Assembly: GCA_026545225.1 (NCBI GenBank)
Contig: CM048851.1
Coordinates: forward strand, 30,937,956-31,001,955
DNA from: Cornus controversa
Taxonomy: Eukaryota > Streptophyta > Magnoliopsida > Cornales > Cornaceae
Direction: 5' to 3'
DNA length: 64,000 bases
Under the pieces are notes generated by a model. The model did not search any database. It saw only the letters and a program-made list of their open reading frames with translations, and was not told the origin of the DNA. Within the stretch, counting starts at the first letter, position 1; the number at the start of each line of letters is the position of its first letter. A program made the position numbers and the translations under genes. Positions 1-12,800 of the stretch are shown here, piece by piece.

Positions 1-1868
1 AATCAGCAAACAGTCAGTGAGAAACTAAACAAGACACTCCTCTGGACATCCCAATTGCCTATGTTAGATGGACTCTTCAAAAGTAGGTGAAGTACCCCTA
101 TCGGACACACAATTCTCGATGTGGGTATGGGTTTTGTGTCCGACACTTTTGGTTGGGCATGCACCTAAAAAACATATCAAATAATTCAATTTCATTATAT
201 TATTACTTCAAAATGAGTGAAATTCCTATATTGAATACTATGCCACATAAAGGCATTATTTTACTCTAGAAATTAAAATAGAAATACTAAATAAAACGAA
301 GATTTTGCAGTGTCCATGTGTTCTTTATGGGAATTTGACACGTCCAACGGGTCGATACGTACCCGTATCCGACACATGTACCCGAACCCATGTAGCATAA
401 GCAATTGCTATCATCAAGCTAATAGCTTCCATCCCCACGATAAATAAGAGAGGAGATAGAAGATCCGTTATTTGATACCCCTCCAACTGTCAAAAAGCCA
501 GTTGCCATACCATTCATTAGAATGGAAAACAGCACGATAAATATACGGAACACAAGCCATCTACTTCATTTTGGCCTGAACTATGTTCTCAAAGCCTCAT
601 TTGCGAAAACACCATGAATTCAACAGTTAAGAGAGCATTTTTAAACCTCCAGCGGCTAGGGATTTAGTGGGACATTTCACAGTTTTGTCAGCTATTTTTC
701 ATGCTCTGAGTTCTTCTTGTTTTTGTAATGCCTCATTTCTATTTTACTCTTCTCCTTGGTACTAAGTTTTTTCCTTACCTCCCTCACCTCTAAAAAAAAA
801 TGAGAAAAGAAAAGGAGTTAGGCAATTGTAACTAATTTTTTTACTAAGTGAAATTATACTTGATTAAGAGAAGTTAATAAACCACCATTCATCCCATTCT
901 AACCCAAGAACGTTTACTTCTGCTTTGAGTGCCAAAGCAGGAATTGTCAGGAATGAATTGTTTAACCAACGGATAGCTTTAATGCACAGGATGCACTAGG
1001 AGCGAGCTGACTCAAGTGAAGAAATTACAAGGAAAAACGGAAAGCAAAGACATGATTGCCTAAAACAAACACACATAAAAATGTGTTCAGATTTTAGTCT
1101 TTTCAAGAAACAATGATGTAAGAGGAACTTCGTTTAGCGCTGTCAATGGGAACAAATGAAGAATCAAAACTGATATGGAACCAACTTTTATCCATAATTT
1201 TGAATCCAAATCTGAACAAAGAAATCCGGAAAAAATCAACAAACTCAAATAAATTGGATCACATTACATCCAACCATATATCTTATACATAATAATTCTG
1301 TATTTTGTTACATATTTGTGTGGATAATATTGTAATAAATTAATTTTCAAGTATATTAGAATAAAATCGCAATTAGATATTATCTTTTTTCGGGAAATTT
1401 AAGGCAATAATATAAGATCCATCAAATTTGAATTTCAATTTTAGTAAATCGGAAAAGATTTCAGGTTGTTTGGAGGATCTTTCTTGGGCCTTCAAACGGG
1501 GTTCGAAGCCCAAGATTCACTTCCTGAAAATAAATGAAAGTTAGGTGACATTTAACAAACGGGTTTTCTCAAAAAGTCCATATCTGAACAGTCTGTTGGG
1601 TTAAAGCAAGTAAAAGAGGCTTCCAGGATTAACTTCTTGGGAAGCCAAGAGGGAATTTAAGTAATAAGTACCAAATCCAAATTTTGTCCTCACATATTTA
1701 TGTTTTTTTTCCCTTTATAAGTTCTAATTTTGTATTCAATTACAAACCCTATTTCTCCTTCTACAAAGTTCTATGTTAGATTTTCGGAGTGTGCATCAGT
1801 GAGATGGAACTCCACTAGCAAGAGAGAATGTCTATTGTTGTGGTGTTTCACGTTGTTGGGAAGTAAAT
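1..1868. other. Left flank, no gene recognised
   Basis: I find no coding exon here on either strand. The only structure is a pair of related GTGTCCGACAC-like segments near 136-146 and 366-376, set in GC-richer tracts with TACCCGTATCC-type words. They read as the two inverted ends of a small non-autonomous DNA element of about 300 bp. If the SUMO protease gene continues leftwards, this stretch is intron or lies between its terminal exons, but no match to the expected C-terminal protease residues was seen. Confidence 0.35.
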
Positions 1869-3622
1869 GGTTGTTTGATAACCCAATTCAGCGCTTAAAA
1901 TTAAAAAGGTTCGGTGATTCTTCAAATAAGTGTGTTTGAAAACATATTTAGAGTGCCACTTAAACAAATAAGCGACACTTAAAAGGGGTCAAAATTTTAA
2001 GCAGTGATGGTCTTAAAACTATTTTGTTATTGACAAATTTGCCCTAATATAAACGTCGTATATGCGTCTAACATCTCCAACCTCTTCAACTTCCTCCACG
2101 ACTTCTCTCTGCGATTTCTCAACAAAAAAACTCCAACAATAGCCATTTTCGCATAAGCTATGGTAACTTTTGCATATAAAATACTTGCATTTTCTTTTTT
2201 TATTTTTAGACCATAATTGATCCATTTATATTTAGTTTATTTCACTTTTTGTTCTCCAATAGCAGCCGTTTGTTCTATCACTGTTCTTGTGTTTGAATGG
2301 ACTATTGTTACTGTTAACAAGAAAATTAGATACAAGTGTCTTCGAGAGTGACCATTTTTATCAATGCTCACTTTGAACTAACATCGCTTCTGTGTAATGT
2401 TATGCTTTCTTGCTTAGCTTGTTAGCTTAGTTGTGGGCAACCTATTTATAGCTCACTACTACCCTCGTTTTTTTTTTAAAAATTCTAGAAAAATTTAGAA
2501 TTGTTTATTATTTTTTCATTTCTAGATATCTCATAATAATATCTAGAAAAATTTAGAATTGTTTATTATTTTTTCATTTCTAGATATCTCATAATAATAT
2601 CTAGAAAAATTTAGAATAGATTCTTGCAAGCCTTTTAGATATTTTCTCAAGATTTCTCATTCTAGAAAAGTGTATTAAATTTTATTATTCCTCCTTGATA
2701 CACTCAAAGATCTCTAAGTTAAACTCTCAACTTTACCCTTTATTTTTTATAAGTATATATATTCAATTTTATTAAATTAAAACATTTTAATTTATTCTTA
2801 TGCAAATGATTTGTTTAGCTCTCAAGTTTAAAATTTTATGTTTAGCTTAATTTAACCTTTTTGAGACATTCGCTTTTAAAATTATGTTAATGAGTTGATG
2901 GAGGACAGTTTTAGTAGGTTTCATAATATATATATATATATATTTAATATTTTTTTTAGAGAAAGTTTAATTTTGGGTATTAATTTTCTTTTATTTTAGT
3001 TCCCTTCTGGAAATAGATTTCCTTTTCCTGTTAGGATTAGGATTTCTACAAGTTTCCTTTTGTTTTTAGGTTTCCTAGTGATGTTAGGATTAGGATTTCT
3101 CTATTATAAATATATGTACTGCCATAGGGCAGAAATCAATCAATCAATTAATCAATAATATATCAATTGTTTTGAATTTTCTCTTAACTTTGTGGATTCA
3201 AAGTTGTTCTCTTGTTCGTGCGCGAACGTTCATAGCTTCCGCGCCGTCATGAGTATTGCTTGAATAATGTTCATCATTTAAGTTTGAATTAATATTTTCT
3301 ATGATCAGTTTTCACATTAATATTCATTGTTAAATTGATATATTTCTTTGAGCAAAATTGGTTGTTTTATAAATGTTCTTTTATTATAAATATAAAAATG
3401 TTATGAGTACAAGATATTGAGGGCAAAAATGTAATTTGCACAACTTTCAGATTTCAGATTTCAGCTTTTGTATTTAACAAACAATCTTAATGAATTCAGC
3501 ATTTAAAATTAGGACATTATCAAACAGGTTTTCAGATTAATATACTCAGCACTTAAAATTACAGCGCTTAAAATTCAGTAATTAAAATTTTCAGTGCTTA
3601 ATTTTCAGTTTTATCAAACACC
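1869..3622. mobile_element. Candidate non-autonomous DNA transposon, about 1.75 kb
   Basis: The two ends are near-inverted: GGTTGTTTGATAA at 1869 and the complement of TTATCAAACACC at 3611-3622. Both ends carry subterminal words of the type CAGCGCTTAAAATT, repeated several times near the right end (3500-3600). Such AAGTGCTGAA-rich ends are typical of plant hAT-like non-autonomous elements. No target duplication could be fixed. The interior holds a 58-bp tandem repeat and, around 2950-3260, a stretch with a TATAAATA box and GGATTAGGATTTC repeats that looks like part of an LTR. No transposase was seen. Confidence 0.4.
2484..2617. repeat. 58-bp tandem repeat, about 2.3 copies
   Basis: The word TCTAGAAAAATTTAGAAT recurs at 2484, 2542 and 2600. 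The first two 58-bp units are almost identical and the third is partial. It lies inside the candidate DNA transposon, and its near-identity implies a recent duplication. Confidence 0.85.
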
Positions 3623-5288
3623 TAAGATAAGCAGAAGTTGGTGGTGAAGGAAGAAGTTAATGGTGTAGGTTAAAGGATGATGTGCCGAAGGAGGAAGGTT
3701 CGCTGAGGTCGACAAAGAGGCTCTGCTCCAAAGCATACTGTGTAAATTATTGTTTCCATCAAGAGCTTTTTTGCTATTTTTGAGGAGTTAGATAGAAGGG
3801 GGTTAGGAATTTGTATGGTTTGTTGAGTGCTCTTCCAAATTTATTAAAGGTACAAGGCTACATGAGACTCCCCTTTAATAAAAAACCTTTGCATTCTGAT
3901 CTTTTCTAATTCTTGCCATGATAAAAAGCTCTCTCTCAGTTTCGCGCAAGGCCTATGGTATATATTAAACTAGAATCTGTTAGAAACTATAATTGATACA
4001 ATATCTACAGATAACAACTACGATGGTAACAACTACAATTTTAAAGTACTTCTACTTCTTAAAGCATCACAGCCAGTATAAATTCTCACCTCTGGCAAGG
4101 CAAGTTGCTTTCTACATTTGCAATTATTCAAACAATTTTTCGTTCTTTCAGGGTTTTTTTTTACCAGAGTAAAGGCTTGTCTTCTGCGCTGCAAGCATTT
4201 ATTAACTTCTATTTCATCTTCTTCTTCTACCAATCCTCTAACTCCTGACCTAAGGGCCAGCCACACAAGCCACTCCTAAGCCAAAGAGGACAGAAGATGC
4301 TTTGGTGAATAAAAATATAAAGATGAGTTAATGGTGTTGGATACCCTGTTCAGTAAATTCAATGTTTGAAACTGGACCTCTTTTTCTATTTCTATGTAAT
4401 AAAGAATTTCTAGCCAATTACTGATCCATCTCCACAATGAAACATGAAGATTACATGGTGCCTATTCCTATTTATTTTATTAGTTTTATTGATGTTAAGA
4501 AAGACATTTGACCTAAGAGATGCATGTTCACAGTATATCATTGAGAATTTGTTTTTGTCTTCAAATAATATTTATATATTTTTTATAATTATGGTTCAAT
4601 ATTTCTATCAAATGTAATGTAGGTAAACATGTGAACTTGATGTATGTGTGCCGTAGTAAAAGGACTTCAACGTCTTTATTTCCGAAAATTTAAACGTCTT
4701 TTTGTTTCTAAATTCCTTCTAACGAAGTCATTCCTGCCACACCTTTACAATGAGAGCACTTTCCACATTAGGAAGCTCCTCCAAACGCTACCTTTGTTGT
4801 CTGGCCAGATAAGAACCAAATCAGACCCATTTAGAAACCTAGCTTGTTTGCTCCTTCACACCACATACACAAACACAAGCCACAAACTTTGTCTGCATGG
4901 TAACGGCACCAACCTGGAGCTAAAATCACAACAAATGATTGTACTGGATGGGTTTCATCTATTGAAAAACTGAGCATTGGTTAAAGCATATAATGACTGC
5001 CCTTGATATATGTTCAGTTCATTTCACAGTTAGGTATCTCAAAACTAGATAACTGGTAACACAAAAGCACCAAAACAAAGTGATGTAAAAAACCTGACAG
5101 AGTCATGTGCAAATGCTTTGCAAGTTCCTCTTCACAGTTCAACTCCACATACACACAAACATACAAGGAAAAAAGTGACAAAAAAAGAAAGAAAAAAAAG
5201 AAGAAAAGGAACAATGATTACAACATAAAGGCCATATCCATAAAAGAAAAAATAAATAGTTGTATCATCAAATAAAAACATGTCATAC
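3623..5288. other. Intron or 3' region of the SUMO protease gene, no exon found
   Basis: By family knowledge the next exon should encode a stretch containing an ELPQQ-N-FDCG-type catalytic Cys motif, starting with one base to complete a Ser/Arg codon. I read the minus strand and found no such sequence. The minus-strand open stretches at 5014-5214 and 4033-4266 do not resemble the family. The missing exons are therefore probably left of position 1, or the gene is truncated. Confidence 0.4.
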
Positions 5289-5382
5289 CTTTGAACCAGA
5301 TCTTTAAGGCCAGTATGACTTCCTTTGATGGAATCCATATGCAATATGCAAGGTACTTTGGGTGATTTCTCCACATCTTCAT
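5289..5382 (-). CDS. ULP2-like protease, exon 12 (catalytic Asp)
   Basis: It encodes (D)[20 protein letters not shown] and [10 protein letters not shown]. The Asp in HMDS is the second triad residue. Acceptor ttcag at 5383, donor gtatga at 5288, leaving AG of a split codon for the next exon, which was not found. Confidence 0.88.
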
Positions 5383-6826
5383 CTGAATTATGATAGAAGA
5401 ACAACAATTAAAGAAAGATTACCACACTTGATTCATGAGGAAACATCTCGAAATCCAACAAATACGTGCCTTTCAACTCAGCCACTTCACCAGGATGACA
5501 TACTACTATTAAACTCCAGTGGTAACTGGCATAAAATGCATGCACATTTCAAGTCAGTGCTCAAATATTATGTAGGCAATTTTTTAGTAAAGTCAAAGTT
5601 TCTTCAGTTTTTTTCTTACTTGAAGTTTACGGGAATAAATATATAATCCTTTTCAAATAAATTCACTTTTCTTGTCCATTTACGAACACGCAGAAAAGCA
5701 GCCCTGCCTTCAAAAGCACTAGATGGATCTTTGTCAAGGTCTTGCAGCTTCCGAAAGAAGAAGCTGTTAAAAAAGTGGAACCTGTGCCTCTCCTCAGGTT
5801 TGATTTTATTCTTCAAATATCTGCCATAAATTAAATGATGAGTAAAGCATGTCTGAATGCAAGGATATACCAAACCATCAGAGTCAAAAGTAATCAAAGT
5901 GAATCAACCAAACCTATTTTATTAATGTAACATTCCCTCCACAGGGCAGAAAATAAGACAAAATGAACCCTTTTGAAAATCCAACACTAGATGCAGAATT
6001 ATCATCTCTATCAATTAGCAAGTGTCCAATTCCAAAAATCAAATTCAATAAGTCATATCTGTGTTACTGCCAACTTGTTTCCAATTTTATTGTACAATGT
6101 TTTTTTTATTCTATTTTTAGTATGAGGAAATTACTACCAAACTAAGCTCCACATACTCACTCTACATCTAAACTTGTCTTCACCTGAAACCTGTCAATGG
6201 ATCGAATTTTGATCTGAAACCAGTCCAAATCTGATCCAATAACTTGGATATGGACTTAATATTTAATTTGATAATCTGTTAAGAAAAATTAATAAATAAG
6301 ATATGTATTACGGTAATCCAATCCGACAAAATATAAAATATAGTATGATATACATTTATTATCTATCATTCAATTGGTGTGCGTTTGATGAAATTATTTA
6401 TTGTCTGTTATTTGAAGTTACCTTTGATAATCTATTCATCAAACACCAAAGACATTTATGAAAAAAATCGTTTATCCATCGACCCTTTGGTGCTTTGTTG
6501 AACATGCAGATCTTCTCTTCCATATCCTTCCATTAGCATTTCGTTTATGTACTTGAGAACCAAATCACTAAAGTTGAAGTCCTCATGAGAATCTTGCTCA
6601 AGGGTCACACTCAATGTGGGAACAAATTTTATAAGGTGATAAGGTGGAACCCTTTGGTGCTCAGTTCATTCTGATCCACAAGGTTCGAAAAAAATTCCTC
6701 ATTTAATTTGATTTTATTCATAGAATCATAATACCCTTTCAATTTACAGTAAAAATTCTTAGACCCAAAAACTCTTTACAGTAACAATTCTGAGACCCAA
6801 AAACTTAATTCAATAGCAGACGTCTC

Positions 6827-6866
<40 letters not shown>

Positions 6867-9800
6867 CAATTTCACAGCTTATCCATGAAGTAGTAGTTCT
6901 AATGTATTGAATTCCAAAAACTCAAACCCTAAAACTCAAATACATAGAGATTGTGTTCTTAGGGCATTAAGAAATAAGAACCTTGTCCTTGGTTGTGGCT
7001 GCGTTTGATTTGAGAATTGATGGTAGCCGATGGAATTCAGTGGATGGGTTTGATCGCAACAGTCAAGAGAGGGGGCGGTGGAGGAAGAGAGAAAGAGTAC
7101 CAGTTGCGGTGGAGGGAGAGCCCGGTGGTGGAGAGAGTGTGTATGGAGCGGCAATGGTGATGTTGGAGAGAGAGGTGTAGGTAGTGGAGATAGGGAGGCG
7201 GTAGGGTGAGAAAAGAGAGAAAAAGAGGTGGTAGCAATGATGTGGCGACGTCGTTGGTCATAGCGGCAGTGGTGTATGTATATGTATATATATATAACAT
7301 TATATATTTGTTGGTTGCTTACATCAACCGAGAGAATTAGTTAATGGTATCTTTGTAACTGTATAGTGGGTGTTAGTTTAATTAACAATCCGTTAGTCTG
7401 ATAGGGGGGTTAGAGTTAATTTGCAAAAACTTTAATGCAAGGGTAATAAAGATAGACCTCAGGGGAGGTGAGGGTAATTTGCCCTTAATTATTTTATTTT
7501 ATTTTATTTTTTAGGTAAAATAATGTCATTATGTAACATAGTGTTTATGAGAAGTCACCAGCATTTCCCCTGGAAAGGGGTTTTGTGTACTAAAGCGCCA
7601 ACAATGATTGCTCTCTATGGCTGGACAAGATTTAGATGTGTCACACCACTGGCAACTAGTGTTGAATGTGTAAGGGGGGAACAGTTATTTAGTAAGTCAT
7701 TTATTGAAGCTTGATGAACAGTCCATTGGCCAAAGACCTTTGACCCCTTTTCTCTTTTTGGAGTTTGTTGGATTATTCCTAGTTCTCCTGCTGAGGCACT
7801 GAATCAATGGAGATGGTGAGTGTGCAAGAGAGAGTGGTTCGGCCAGCAGCCCGCTTTGTCTTTGAAAAAGAGTTTGGTGGAACACAAGTAGGAGCTCTTC
7901 AACAAATGATGAATACTTAGAGAGTGAAGCATCAGATATTAAGCTCCTTACTTTCCTGGACCACGGAATAATCTTCAATTCTGTCATATTTTTTAGTTTT
8001 TTGAGTGAAAAGAGTAAAGCTTTGTTTTCGTTCAGCTTTGTACACTTCTAGCATACATGGGCAGAATCCAATCTAGCATTTCTTTTCATGAATTGCTTAC
8101 TAAGAGAAGAAGAAAGAGATAAAGTTGTTTTTTCTTTTTCTTTTTTTGTTCTTTTTTCATCGCAAATAATTCACTCATTTTGCCCCTATGAGAAGGAGAA
8201 CCCTTTACCTCCACTTTGGGAGGGGATAGAGGAGATACCACTGGGCTACAACCTTGGTGGTAAAAATTGTTTTTTCTTTTGGTCAACAAGAACATTGACT
8301 TTCCTATAACATTTTGAAAGAAGAATGACACGAGGTATTATACAAATGGACATACTTGATGTAGAAATCAATGATTGTATCATTGACAAATGTGTCTGGT
8401 TGTAGAAGGTCAACATCTCTCTTACTGATGGAAACAGCATCAGCATCACCCTTAGGATAGATAACCTCTTCAAAAGGCCCATCAAAACTGCAACATTTCA
8501 AATTAATAGAGCGAACATCATAAAAGAAGAAAACACGAATTAGAAATATTGTAAAGAAAACCAGAAGAGGGAAAAGCAATCATATTTTAGACCTAATAAC
8601 TAACATATTAAGCAAATAAATGAAGAAAATTTGAAAAAATAACAATAACATGAGTATTTACAAGCTATCTAGCAGTGTAGTCAATATATATATAAATAAT
8701 ACAAGCATATATATATCTATAGGAGTAGGAATAACCCACATATCAGCAACATCAGAGAATATGGGCTTTAAATCGAACAGCAAAAATCTTAGAAAGAAAG
8801 AAATATTTTAAAAACAAGAAAAAGAGGAGAATTTATGTGATCAGTACGATACCAACTCCGTAACCTTAGAAAGTAAAACCTCAAGTAACAAAATATCTAA
8901 TAGTTCAGTTTGCACACTTATTAGTCCATATGATGTGCAATAACAACCAAGACATACACACATATGTGACACATAAGAACCAAAAGCAAGCTAGAGACAA
9001 AATCAGCTGCAAAATGAGTTCAATCAGCCTAAAAGCATAGAAGTTACAGCCATTTATGGGACTTCATGGCATCACTATCCATCCTCAACCCATAGTTTAT
9101 ATGGGGGTGTATAAACAGTTTCTCAACAAATTAATGATCCAAATGATTAATATACAATAAATCAAGATCTAAAGAAAAATAAACTAAAGAAAAAGTTTAT
9201 CACAATTATAAAGACATTTAATATTTTAAATTTGTAAATGTATAAAGTTCTTTTTTGGGTTCAGGTAAGGGATGGCAATTTGCCCCGCCCCGTTGGGTAC
9301 CCGCCCCACTCCGCCCCGTTTAAAACCCGTTTACGGAACCGTTTAAGGAAACAGGGTGGGGATGAGATTAGAGAAAATAACCCGCGTTTAAATGGGGCGG
9401 GGACGGGGGTAAGACCCAACCCCGATGGGTACCCGCCCCGTTTAAGTATATATATATATTTATACTTATATATATAATATATAGAGAAAATATTGATAAT
9501 GTATAAAGAAAATATTAATATTATATATATCATACAACTATACAAGTTTATTATATCGATAATGGATGACTCAATACTATCCATTGTGTTGCAAGTACCT
9601 AAATGTGTGTTTTTGGTGTATATGTATCAAAATATCATATTTATTATTATAAAATTTTTTGCATTAAAAAAAATGTATAAACGGGGCGGGGAGGGGAAAG
9701 TTAAACGATTATGGGAATAGGGAAGTCAAAACCCGCCCCGTTTATACACGGTTGCGGGACGGGGACAGGGCGGGGAAAGTTAAACGGTTTCGGTTATGGG

Positions 9801-12800
9801 GAAGGCAAAACCCGCTCCGCCCCGCCCCGTTGCCATCCCTAGTTCAGGTTGTCAAGACCACAACCAAAGTCTAACCCAAATTAAGTTCAGGTTAGAGTTT
9901 TTAACCCAAGCCCAATCCTAATTGTGAGAATGGTTGCCCAAGCCCGAGAAAGATTGGTTGGGATCGGATTGGTTTGGGGTAACCCGCCAAGTTGCACTCC
10001 TTAAATTTATAATTTGTAAGGGACAATCTTAATATCAATCCCCATACACCGCACTCTGAAATATTATTTACTTCATCCCTAAGCTTGATTTCATGCAAGT
10101 ACGTGTACAAGAATACAGTAGAAACCAAATCTAGGACCAAAAAACAAGCTTCACCAAACTTTGCCAACAATAGCTTCACTGGAAGTAGAACAGAGTAACT
10201 CAAGTTAGATTTAAAATATTTAACAGCAATATATGAGTTATTTAGGAGACTCTTGGAGCCACAACAATACAGAAGTTGCCATAACCTTTCCCACATAAAA
10301 AAGACCAGCTATCACATCAATTAAAAAATTCAACAAACTCTCAAAATTAGCATATCTAGAAGCAATTACTATTGTAAGAACCGTGACCATTTTTGGACAG
10401 TTTTTTTTTTTTATTTCATTGATATGCATATAAATGATTTAAATGATTACAAATATGTTTTAAATGTAAAAATACATGTTTAAGGACCTTTATAAGTTTT
10501 CGGGGAAGTTTTGGGAGTGTTTGACAAAAGTTGACTTTTTTGGGTCAAGTGGGTCCGGGACGCGGGTCCCGTGGGCCCAGAAAATCCGAAAGTGTCGGAA
10601 TGACAACAAATTTGGAGAGTAGCTTAAATAAAATATCTGATGAGCGACGGAGTCAATTTCGTGTCCGTAGGAGTTACGGAAATTGAAAACGAAGTCTGGG
10701 AAGGTTTAGGGAAAGGTTAGTGGCATTTCGTAAATAAGTGAACTAGGTCTATAAATAGCAAAGTAGAGAATTGCTGAATTCATTCTCATTCTCATCAGCC
10801 GCATAGAGAGAGCAATATACATCTATATAGAGTAATATCATCTTCTTCCCTTCCCTATTGATTTTGAAAGGCTTGGGTCCATAAGTGTAAAGCCCCAAAG
10901 AAGAAGAAGTTGGTCTACGCATTGAGTGTTCGAGTTTGATCCGTCTGGAATCGAATTCAGAGAAAGTTGATTTTTTTGTGTGAGAAATTGGGGAAATCAT
11001 TTGGAACCTCTTCCAAATTGAGGTAGGGATGCCTAACCCATGAAATCTGGAGTTTTTGTGAGTATATTGGTTGTTAATAGCAACCAATTGGTAATGTAGG
11101 TATAATTAGATGTCTTTCAAGGTTAAAGCATACTAGATTATACTACTTGATGAATTATTAATGTTGAATGATGTAATTACATGTTTATAATTGTCTTAGA
11201 TGATTATATAAGCATGTTTAGGTTGAATTGTGAAAGATTATGCGAATTCATATGTATTTATGAAAGTGACACTTATGTGTTCGATAATTTTCTTGAAAAT
11301 ATTTTTGGATGTGAAAGCATGTTTAATTGTTAATATAAGTGATATGAAAGGTGCAATGTGTGAATCATGTTCAATGTGAAAGTATGTGACGTTTAACGAG
11401 TAGCGAGGTAATCCGGTAAAGGGAACCCTTGTGGGCCAATCCGGTAAAGGAACCCAATAAAGTGATTCGGTAAGGGAGCTCCATCTAGATAGAAGAGAAT
11501 ACTTTCTAAAACTGAGTCTTATGATGAGGTAAATCGGTAAAGGAGCCTCAGTTAGGAGGAATTGGGTGATCCGTAAAATAGGAGTTCAATGAATGTGTAG
11601 AGAGGATGAGGGAGTTATGTAGATCATGTTGCATTACACATTGCTTATGATATGGTTGTGATGTACAGATATTTGCTTAACATGATTAAATGTAAATGTA
11701 TGTTATGTGATATTCACGGAACTTGCAAAATTATGTTTTAGACATTCCTACTAAGTGTGTTGTAGCTCATCCCACAAGTATTAACTCTTTTCAAAAATGG
11801 AAAAAAAGTGCTGGAGTCTCCCTAATGGTAAAGTTGGCGTGGAACGGTAACAGTTTCACTTAAAAACTTATATTACTTTATTTGAATGCATGTTCGGATT
11901 GTGTACTATATGCATGTGATGAACATGTAAAGACCATTTATGTTTCGAGAACATGTATTGTTTATGTCTTATGACTTCATATATTATAAGCATAGTAGTA
12001 AGCATGATAGAATGCTAGACGATTTAAATGATGATCCTTCATTTATGTTCATTTTTACATGTATAACTTGTGAGAATGGCCGTATTGACGAATTGGTAAA
12101 ATGAGACTATAGTGATCCAAATGCATGATTTGGAGTATGTGTATGATGAATCGATGATATAACATTTGTAGATGATTGCAATGTAGTATAGTTGATTCTA
12201 GGTTGATAGAATGAAATTTGATCATAAAATGAACCATGTGTGGAATTGTTGAAAACTGCAGAGGGCCATTTTGATTATGCGAATTGCCTATTTTGCACGA
12301 TCGAAATGCCTTCGATTGTACGAACCATGTTGCGAAATTTTCCATGGAAGATAGGTGTTCCAGTGTGATCTTGATAGTACTTTGATCATGCAAGAATTTT
12401 GATCGAGCGAAATCCGAGTTTCGATTATGCAAACCTTGCCTTTCGATCATGCGAAATTGGCACTTCGATTGTGCGAAATTGACAGTCCACAACCATATTG
12501 GATATGCAGTGTAATGCGTATGTAGGGTTCCATAGTGAGAATGATCATTGTATTTGAACTGCTTATACATGTATGTATGCATGATATTAATGGTATAAAG
12601 AATGCTTCCACTAGACCTTGAGTTAACAACTTAGATTATTGTTTATTGTGATGTATCCGATGAGGGATAGACATATTGATAAATGTAAAGACTTCCACTG
12701 TATATAATGATCTCGGTGGTCCGAGTAGGAACCGAGGGTGATGTTTGCAATATTTGTCATGGTTGCTCGGGTCATGGAGTGGCAATCGGGAGGTCATGAC

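Noticed and set aside
4644-4973. Plus-strand 109-codon frame
   Set aside because: No recognisable family, no splice context, and low similarity to anything in the neighbourhood.
5014-5214. Candidate exon 13 of the SUMO protease (CEEELAKHLH-like words)
   Set aside because: The phase after exon 12 gives an immediate stop at the only acceptor, and the words do not match the expected W-EWK or FDCG region.
12055-12582. Minus-strand open frame of 175 codons
   Set aside because: It lies within solo LTR A, and its His/Tyr/Ile-rich composition comes from the short repeats there. LTRs of this kind are non-coding.
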